Shown piece by piece: positions 56,745 to 64,000 of a stretch of DNA of 64,000 nt. Each line of letters starts with the position of its first letter. Position 1 is the first letter of the stretch. The notes under the pieces are model-generated. The model was given only the letters and a program-made list of their open reading frames with translations. It did no database searches and was not told where the DNA came from. The DNA comes from Timema cristinae (lineage: Eukaryota; Arthropoda; Insecta; Phasmatodea; Timematidae). The DNA lies in contig JBCFYV010000001.1 of the NCBI GenBank assembly GCA_039000515.1, positions 54,120,410 through 54,184,409 on the forward strand, written 5' to 3'. Position numbers and translations under genes: made by a program.

Positions 56745-56965
56745 GTGAATTTTAAGAAAATTGATTTTTTCTCTTTTTGCCCTTCATTAAAATATCTTTA
56801 AATTTAGATTTAGGTATTTAATTCCAAAAATCCCTCGGGGAGGAACTTCTGAAAAATCCAGATGCCAAATTTAAGCCCAGCCGGTAAAATAGTTTCAGCT
56901 CTATCTCAGGGTACAGACTGAGAGACACCAGCATTGCGAAATCAACTTTTTTTGTTTCAGGAAGT
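56745..56965 (-). repeat. Dispersed repeat R2, minus copy
   Basis: Its complement shares GCAATGCTGGTGTCTCTC, an AGCTGAAACTATTTTA-type stretch and GAGGGATTTTTGGAATTAAA with 26765-27005, in the same order. Confidence 0.5.
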
Positions 56966-56969
56966 CATG

Positions 56970-58135
56970 AAAGGTCGACATTTATCATAATCTAGCACCG
57001 CTCTCTGGTGTCTCGGCTCGTCGATCTGATGTCGACTTGAAGCTCTTGTAAAAGGTCAATCCTCTCTTATTTATTGAGTCACAAGCAACACGCAATGAAA
57101 CTTCGAACGAAAAAAAAATCAACCCTTTTTCTGGAAAATCAATATGGGTTTTTTATGTTACGGTATCGGACTATGATTAATTTGTCTCTTAAAATTTCAG
57201 TTCTGGTCGTTCTTTTTTATTGATTAATGACTAACCGTAGTAAATCATACTAGTCCCTAGCAACTTTATAGGGACCTTAATATTTCTGATATCACTATTT
57301 GGTAATGATCCAATAATTTAGCTGAACGCTAGTGATTCTAAAATTAGTTTAATATATTCATGCTTTAAATAATATGATTTGTAGCTGATATAGAGTATCA
57401 AAGAGTGTATAAAGGAGTATTAAGAATAAAGTAAAATATTTTTATTGTTAAAAAAAAGTTCGTATTTTCTAAATTGTTCTTACTAAAGCTAAAGCTAGAG
57501 TTCATACTAAAGTTTTTGTACAAATGTGTTACAAGGATAAGATACCTCATTCTTTTAAGATGAAACGCTGGCAAGACAAGACATTGGAGGCTACTGTGTC
57601 ATAATATGCTTCTTAATACTACCTGCCGTACAGAAGTGTTATACAAAAGTGAAACTATAATAAAGCGGCTTTTTATGACAATATCAATATAATTTTTTCC
57701 TACTATAAGTATTTTTAAACAGGTATTAATAAGATTGAGTAAAAGAGGAGCCTTTTACCTACATTAGTGTAAAGAATGCGGCATAAACTTAGAGCCTGAT
57801 TTTTTTTTATTGTAAATCGGGGAGTCCAAAATGCTTGAAGATCTTTTTATATCAATCAGAACACAATACTTGGTTTTTAGATCTGTAGAGGCTGAAAATT
57901 CTGTCTTGCATAAGTAAAAGGTTGTGAAAGGTAGAATTCTTCAATTAATAACTACCGCAAAGTATTATGTGTGCAGGCTACTAAATTTGATTAGTTTTAT
58001 TCCTTTTAGGCAAGCAGTTAAATCCATAGCTAGCGGAAACACTTTCTATTTTATTCTCTCACAATTAAGGACAAACGAATTTTCATAAACTGTGAATAGG
58101 CACACAGTTTTATAAGTTTTTATTTCCAATTGATC
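56970..58135. other. No gene seen
   Basis: 1.2 kb of AT-rich DNA without recognised structure. Confidence 0.35.
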
Positions 58136-58164
58136 ATTCTAGAACCACTGAGCAGTCTAAAACT

Positions 58165-58236
58165 AAACAAACCTTTTGACACCCTCCCTCCTCCCCCTTA
58201 AAGATACCTCGTGCCCCACAGTTTGGTAACCACTTG
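58165..58236 (-). mobile_element. hAT-type transposon end (fragment)
   Basis: On the minus strand it reads AAGTGGTTACCAAACTGTGG followed by GGCACGAGG and a G-rich string, the form of many animal hAT and MER5-like ends (CAGTGGTTCCCAAACT...GGGG). The partner end was not found. Confidence 0.45.
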
Positions 58237-58239
58237 ACT

Positions 58240-58685
58240 AGACCAAATATAACACCGTGTTATGTTTCATTATACTCACTGTCATGCACATGTGTTGAGC
58301 GGATAACCTAGCTTATTTCTCAAAGGGGAAATAGACCGTTGTTGGTTGTAAGATACTTTTTTATTAGTTCTGTTTCACAGAAATTCTGTGCGGTTCAGCT
58401 ATCATCTTTATTTCTGTTACAACGAAGCTAGAACGTCATGAGATGTTTAACAGCGTTATAATATAACTTCATATAGCTGCGTAGATATTTGTGAAAATTC
58501 ATTTGATATATAATTTTGATATGCATTTTTTTCACACATTGATTAATCTAGAGGAATTATCTCTCGAGTTGTATCAGGTATTTTCAAGCCGAAATTGTTC
58601 ATATTTTTCTTGGAAATGCCTGATTAAACTTATGTAAAACATTGCTTAATCTAATGGATATAGAAAGAAAGTTATATATATATAT
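58240..58685. other. No gene seen
   Basis: AT-rich, nothing recognised. Confidence 0.35.
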
Positions 58686-58689
58686 TTTT

Positions 58690-58920
58690 CGACTAAATCA
58701 ACTTGCCACCAGCACCCACTAAGGGGCTAACCTAGTATTACTTGGTTTGCTGATTATGAGGTTTGAATCCTGTCTGGGTTAACTCGGTTTTTTTTTTTTA
58801 CTAATTGGCGTTTCCCTCTTCAACTAAGAAAATACAGATACATTTTATCTCAAACTATACCTTCATTATCCCTACCTCCCAGACGGTTAGTATGACGTGG
58901 TGTACACCACAAAAACATGC
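58690..58920 (+). mobile_element. Decayed SINE-A copy
   Basis: CACCCACTAAGGGGCTAACC head, B box GAGGTTTGAATCCTGTCTGG, ACCTCCCAGACGGTTAGTAT and GACGTGGTGTA tail. Confidence 0.6.
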
Positions 58921-59151
58921 TTACTAACGTTTTTAAACTCTCTTATATTTTACATATACTAGGATTTCAGTAAGAAGGACTTTTTAGAAAACATAATCCT
59001 ATTTTATTAAGGCTAACAATAAAGCACTTTACTATATTACTAGTGTTATTTTATAGGTATTATTATTTATAAAAATTAACATCTGCAGATCACTTAAATT
59101 GACATATGAATACGTGAAAAAATATATAGTAATTTTGTTTAGATGTGTCTA

Positions 59152-59480
59152 TACAGGGTGATTCGAAACTCTCTCTACAAACTATAATGGAAGATAGGAA
59201 ACACCTTTCATTAGGATGAATGTATGTCCACAGACGTCCACCTGGGGTATTAGAGGGTGCTTTTGGTACATGAATGAAAGGCAGATAGTGTGAACAACAT
59301 TTTTATTCACCACAGGACCGACAGCCAACAATAATACATGCCTGACAGAGTTGACACGTTGATTACCGTACATGTTCAAATATTCCCCAGTTTCATAAGC
59401 TGGATGCGCAGGTCAGCCGTCTCAGAAGCCGTGAAATTCTCCATGTTACACGTACGAGGTCTGCGTTGCGATTGACGACG
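59152..59480 (-). mobile_element. Candidate DNA-transposon end (ACAGGGTGATTC)
   Basis: ATACAGGGTGATTCGAAAC at 59152 resembles terminal motifs of several invertebrate transposons. On the minus strand, 59475-59430 encode RRQSQRRPRTCNMENFTASE, protein-like but broken soon after by stops. Weak call. Confidence 0.3.
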
Positions 59481-59484
59481 GCGA

Positions 59485-60535
59485 AAATTAGCCTAAGTCT
59501 GAATATATTGAAATGGTTTTAGTAATTTTAGTAACTAACTTCTACTGTTCTTCCTACAAAAAATATACTATAGCTTGATTGGTATTTATGAATTAATATT
59601 AAAGGACTGTTATATTGGTAATACTGGGCTGCCTGGAACCTTCCAGTTCAACCCAAGGCAAAAGCTATGACTTATTTTTTTACATTATATATTGCTCTAC
59701 AGATTTTGTTTTCTGTATCTTCTGAAAATGTTTCTCTCTGTGACGATCACATGATACGTTCATACACATCAAAGATTGTTGATGATTGTCACTGTAAAAC
59801 GTAAATAATCGGGTCTCTGTGGTTGACGTGCTACCAACTTTACCACTTGTGTTTTCACTTTGGTGTCGTTTTGATTGACGCATGGCTGTCAACAAACACA
59901 TCGGTGTTGATTTTCCTTCTATTCGAGCTTTTTCCTGGAGCTACGTTAGGGAAGAGAGAGAGAGAGAAGACGTTGGAAAATAAAATAGGCTTAAATAAGA
60001 ATATACTCCTCGATATTTTAATTTGTTTAAAACTAGGTAACAGTTAGTTAGCAGTTAGTGATGTCACAAATCATGACCTATTAACCGTGATATTAAACGG
60101 ACGATTACGCTCGATCCAGAAAACATATCAAAGTGCGATTTTCTCCATTATTTCACTTGATGACAGTGACACGTTCAGTAGTTGTATTTAAAAGAAACTA
60201 CTTTTTTAAAAAAATATCGGAAACCGGTCTCATTGTCTCATTTCCACTGAATATTGAAAACCGCACAACGATGTGACGCCTAGTTTGAGCTGTTTCACGT
60301 ACGTTGAATAGGTATAGCCACGGGGCGAGACGGCCTCTTAAGTAAATCTGGAATCTTGAAACGAATTAATATAACTGGAACAATAACATTTTGGAAACAA
60401 GTGCTCAAGTATTAGTTTTGTTTAAATTGATAGTTTATTTAAAGTAATAGCATAATAAAATCCGAAATAAATATTCACGATTCGGCAGATATCCAGTAAA
60501 ATATGTCTCTTCTAGGTTACCCAAAAAGTATTATA
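59485..60535. other. No gene seen
   Basis: Opposing short frames around 59680-60047 have no family resemblance or splice support. Confidence 0.35.
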
Positions 60536-60559
60536 ATTTTAATTTAGTATTATTTGTAG

Positions 60560-60665
60560 TCTTGTGGCCAGAACTCCTGGCTACAAATACGGAGGTCCTA
60601 GGCTCGATCCCCGGTGCTCCCTAAATTTATCTTGGAGGCAGTGGGCTCGGAAAGGGATCAGACTA
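60560..60665 (+). mobile_element. tRNA-like SINE-D head
   Basis: GGCTACAAATACGGAGGTCC with B-box-like TAGGCTCGATCCCCGGTGC. Resembles the minus copy at 60910-61012 more than SINE-A, B or C. Confidence 0.45.
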
Positions 60666-60799
60666 AGATTTGTTAGGACATATGTCGAGATACTTGAATA
60701 AAAAAAGTAGCAACTCCAGTTTAGAAAACTGAGCTTAATGAAAAGAGGGCTCGTTGTGCTGACCACATTACACCCTCCATTCGAAAATGTTGGTACTAT

Positions 60800-60900
60800 C
60801 ATCACTAACGGCGGCGGCCACTTGGTCGGTATAGCTCTGTGTTGGCTAGATGGTTTCCACTCACCCCCACGCAAATATGGGTACACTCCCCATAAATACC
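60800..60900 (+). mobile_element. SINE-A fragment
   Basis: GGCCACTTGGTCGGTATAG head and CACGCAAATATGGGTACAC body with the B-box part deleted. Confidence 0.5.
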
Positions 60901-60909
60901 GTTGATATA

Positions 60910-61012
60910 TCTCCCCTTAAGATAAAAATAGCCAAGCTACTAACCGGGAATTGAGCTCGGGACCTTAAAGTTCGTAGCCAAGTGCACTGACCACTACACC
61001 GTGGGGCCAGAT
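60910..61012 (-). mobile_element. tRNA-derived SINE-D copy (minus), good promoter boxes
   Basis: On the minus strand: CTGGCCCCACGGTGTAGTGG then TCAGTGCACTTGGCTACGAA and GGTCCCGAGCTCAATTCCCG, a tRNA-like head with A and B boxes. It cannot be folded as a normal tRNA by eye (no matching acceptor end). Confidence 0.55.
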
Positions 61013-61307
61013 TATTTAATTACAAATCCATACATTGTGAACTATTAAGGCCACTGACCATATCGCATCGTTTTAAGGCATGTAAGATAAAAAACATCAC
61101 ATTTAATACTTGAGCTATGTATTTTATCGAGCTCTTTTATCAAACAATCTGGGTGTTAGTTTGGGAACTGAACACTTTTAGTCGATTCACCAGGAAAATT
61201 ACTAATCAGGCAGTTCAAAAGATTTGTCTTTGTAAAGTAAGCTTTTGCTAGAAAGTACCTTTTATAAAATACAAAGTTTTTTGCGGACATTAATTAATAT
61301 TATTATT

Positions 61308-61370
61308 ACTATCAGCACCATGTCTTACTGCCCGTTCGGGCTTCACGCAGACAACATTAATAACTCGTTA
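61308..61370 (-). mobile_element. SINE tail fragment (minus)
   Basis: ATCAGCACCATGTCTTACTG and CCCGTTCGGGCTTCACGC, complement of the shared tail. Confidence 0.7.
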
Positions 61371-61464
61371 CTTAATTATTAATGTTATTTTATAGGTATT
61401 GCTACTATTTATGAAAAGTGATAGCTGCGGATCACATTACTTGACGTATAAATACGTGAAAATA

Positions 61465-61600
61465 TTTTTTTCTTTGAGGAATTTAACGTGCACTTTCGCA
61501 ACTGACTGATTATATCAGCATAAAAGAATGTATATGAGTGAGAGTGAGATGACCTACCAATTTTGCCGAGACAGGTATTTCCCCATACCTTCCAGGATTC
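61465..61600 (-). mobile_element. SINE-C 3' portion (minus)
   Basis: The complement has GATATAATCAGTCAGTTGCG and GTGCACGTTAAATTCCTC, matching the end of SINE-C at 5375-5425. Confidence 0.55.
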
Positions 61601-61609
61601 TTTTACATG

Positions 61610-62345
61610 ACTACATGGGGCGCCATCTCACCCCACTTTGACCCCTGTTTTAAGAGAATATGTATTGTGATGATTACGCAATGCTGTGATGTCATCACAG
61701 CACTGTGGTTGGCTGAAATCCCTGGTCTGTGAATGGCTGTTGGCTTTCCCCCTCCCCCTGCTCCCTTTTCCCCGGTTTGCATGTGTTCCAAACTTGTTGG
61801 TTCCTGTCTCATTGGTTTTTTTAATGTCTGGGTAGGATTTGAACGGGCGTTGGAGTTTTTTATTTATTTATTGGTGTGGGAGATTATTTTATTTATTGTA
61901 GAGGATACGTGCAGTCCATGGCGTCGGTCACTCCTCCCGCGGTGTGTCGGCATCGTTTGACTCGGGAAGGAATACACAGCATGAACCTCTCCTGACGGCA
62001 GCTCGGCGTAGAGTGAGAGCACTGAGCAGCCGGCAGTGGTTCGAAGCCGTAAGACCCCTTTTACTTCCTCTCACTCTGCCATTACCCCTCTTCAGGTGTT
62101 TTTTCCTGTGATTTCGCACCCACCACCCCACTTCTTGAGCTTGGTGGGTCAAATAACCTCGGGGACTGAAATGTGTGGAAACCGACAATGAACCCTTAGC
62201 TATAGTCGTTAACCATAAACTTGTTATAAATGTTGAAAGCGGGTAGTAATTACCATATTGAAGAGTCATTAACCCACTCCACCCCTTGACAGGAAAGCCC
62301 TCTTTACGCATCGGGTCGTAGCTTTCTGACGGCCCCGGCTCAGAT
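61610..62345 (+). repeat. Dispersed repeat R1, plus copy
   Basis: Matches the complement of 15700-16450. Landmarks: TGTGGTTGGCTGAAATC, GTTGGCTTTCCCCCTCCC, GTTCCTGTCTCATTGG, TGTCTGGGTAGGATTTGAAC, GGGCGTTGGAGTTTTTTATT, GCAGTCCATGGCG with CACTCCTCCC, and CCGTAAGACCCCTTTTACTT. GC-rich relative to its flanks. TGATGTCATCACAG (61690-61703) is palindromic. Confidence 0.65.
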
Positions 62346-62349
62346 GTGC

Positions 62350-63140
62350 TTTTTAACGCTCATTCCTGGGCCAATTTTTCGGAAACAATCCCTATTAAAA
62401 TACCTTGTTGTTATTCAGCGTTCACCATGTAAGGTAACATAGATTTGAACCTTGATATTTTGCCCAAATGAGAAACAGAATAATAAAATTAGTGGTTGTA
62501 CAGGGATGTACCATCATTTACTCTGAGTTTAAATGTGAAAATATGTCTTCTACCAAGATGTGAACTAAACATAAAGGTAATTTCAAATATACAAAGCTAA
62601 TATTTATGCTTTTAGTGATGATTACTCCAGATAAATATCATTGACACCTGAACACGAGTAAATGAACCTGGGACCTTTGGCTTTACAAACAAATTATCAT
62701 GCGCAAAACAGGGTTCTGTCTCTCTCTTTTTAATAACCGGCTAAAGCAATAATATAATTTCTACGGTTAATTATTATGTCGGTATACTTAAACACGCTGG
62801 AACTATTTATATATATATATAACTAAATATATATTATCTTCGTTTTAATATCATGTACCCTCACCAGAGCGTCAAATTGACGGTTCCTAGATGCCTGCAC
62901 TATCTGTTAGGGTGAGGGTTGAAATTACCTGTTTCTAGATATCAACGCTATCTGATAGCTCAAACTTAACTAAGCTCTTCAGGAAAAGTGAGATAACCGC
63001 TGTTTGGGGGAGAGAGAAAGAGTGTATTATTGCTTGTAGATGTTACCTTTTTATACAAATTTAAAATATGTTCTTTAATAGTTAAAGAGCGGCAAACTTA
63101 CATATTAGATGACCTATTGCATCCAACAGTTTACCTCAAC
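62350..63140. other. No gene seen
   Basis: AT-rich with a (TA)n run near 62809-62831. GTTCCTAGATGCCTGCACTA and a diverged copy about 60 bp later form a loose direct repeat. Confidence 0.35.
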
Positions 63141-63149
63141 AGGGATTTG

Positions 63150-63835
63150 ATTCCAACTTTCTCCACCAGAAATAGATGAGCCTGATATTTAGACGGCGTG
63201 CCTGCCAGAATTTGAACTGAGGTGGGTAGTACCACCAATGTATGTTAGAACGCTTGTCCAATCAAATACTTCCTTCCCATTATGAGTCACACACATTTGC
63301 GAGTCCCCCGCCAGAAATAGATAAACCGGACAGTTAGACGGCGTGCCCACCGTGATTTGAACCTCGGTATCTTTCGGTGGGGTGGTAGGGATTTGAAACC
63401 CTTTTATCGGTCACCAGCAGACTTTGATGGTAGTGTGTGGCTAGATGAAATGTGCACCAGCATTTGCTCGGATTTGAAATGTGAAATTTTATTTATAAAA
63501 GTAATTATGTGTGTCGACCTATCAAACCTATTAGGGATTTGAACCACTTACCTACTTACAAAACAAAGAGATATGTATACCCACATTTGCGCGGTTGAAA
63601 AATAGAGGGTATTACTTTCAGGGATTTGAAGCCCAACACCGGTCACCGGCAGATTATGATGGAGGTGTGTGACTGGGCGAAATGTGTACCAGCATTTGTT
63701 TGGGTTTGAAATGTGAAATTGTATTTATAAAAATAATTTGTGTTTAGCGATCTATCAACCCTAATAGGGATTTGAACCCCCTACCTCCTTACGTCACAAG
63801 GTGAGATGTATACCCACATTTGCGTGGTTGGAAAA
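63150..63835 (-). repeat. Direct repeat, ~233-bp period, built from SINE pieces
   Basis: Two long copies start at 63388 and 63621 with GGGATTTGAA. Both contain GGTCACC(A/G)GCAGA, TGATGGTAGTGTGTGG or a variant, ACCAGCATTTG, AATGTGAAATT and TACCCACATTTGCG. A weaker third copy lies at 63150-63330. The TACCCACATTTGCGTGG string is the complement of the SINE-A body, and GGGATTTGAACC resembles a reversed B box, so the unit probably arose from rearranged SINEs. Confidence 0.7.
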
Positions 63836-64000
63836 AATAAACACGACCGCGGAAGGTGCATAGTGGTCCTTCACGGCATATTGGGCCCCCATAGCTAGCA
63901 GCGAGGTAACACATCCGTATTCGCCGGACGCGTTAGCACGATTGACGAGTAACGGTAGATCCATGCTGTTTCACACGAATCGGGCAATCACCGATGAGGG

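Noticed and set aside
56945..57000. TTTTTTTGTTTCAG acceptor-like signal as a DGK exon start
   Set aside because: The downstream frame hits a stop after nine codons and does not resemble the second half of a PH domain.

Overview
This is a 64 kb stretch of AT-rich, gene-poor animal nuclear DNA. No bacterial gene organisation is visible. The only host gene I can support is at the left edge on the + strand: a 111-bp exon (1857-1967) with consensus splice sites that encodes the start of a pleckstrin-homology (PH) domain of the type II diacylglycerol kinase (DGK eta/delta) type. A short candidate start exon (1671-1706) precedes it and joins in the same phase. The peptide resembles insect DGK eta as I recall it, so an arthropod or other invertebrate is my best guess; the lineage is not settled. 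If the exon call is right, nearly everything to its right is intron of that gene, because I found no further DGK exon.

The rest is a record of mobile DNA. At 299-992 lies an internally deleted PIF/Harbinger element with TAA target duplications and a broken transposase fragment. At about 7040-13380 is the most interesting object: a ~6.3-kb element whose two ends carry the same sequence in inverted orientation, each built from tandem repeats, enclosing one decayed minus-strand gene. That gene combines C2H2 zinc fingers, an endonuclease VII-like zinc motif and a protein-primed family B DNA polymerase (Polinton/Maverick or related virus-like type). Both aspartates of its catalytic motif C are replaced by tyrosine. 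At 47.4-49.9 kb two unrelated non-LTR retrotransposon (LINE) fragments lie tail to tail.

About forty tRNA-derived SINE copies, many decayed, are spread over the window. Two different tRNA-like heads (SINE-A and SINE-B here) share one 3' tail containing CCGAACGGGTAGTAAGACG and a (TAA)n end, which points to one LINE partner. Several copies have target-site duplications that I could read directly, one is 5'-truncated, and three are insertions into older SINEs. A third family, SINE-C, lacks this tail.

Tandem arrays form the other large component: a ~4.3-kb array of a 42-bp unit (51926-56206, ~100 copies) open in three reading frames, a ~39-bp array (21590-22583), an 84-bp array (29346-30025), a ~165-bp AT-rich array (13661-14410) and smaller ones. 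Most long open frames in the window are by-products of these arrays. A further dispersed repeat at 15700-16450 recurs inverted at 61610-62345 and carries promoter-like CCAAT and CACGTG motifs. No rRNA, intact tRNA gene or CRISPR array was seen.
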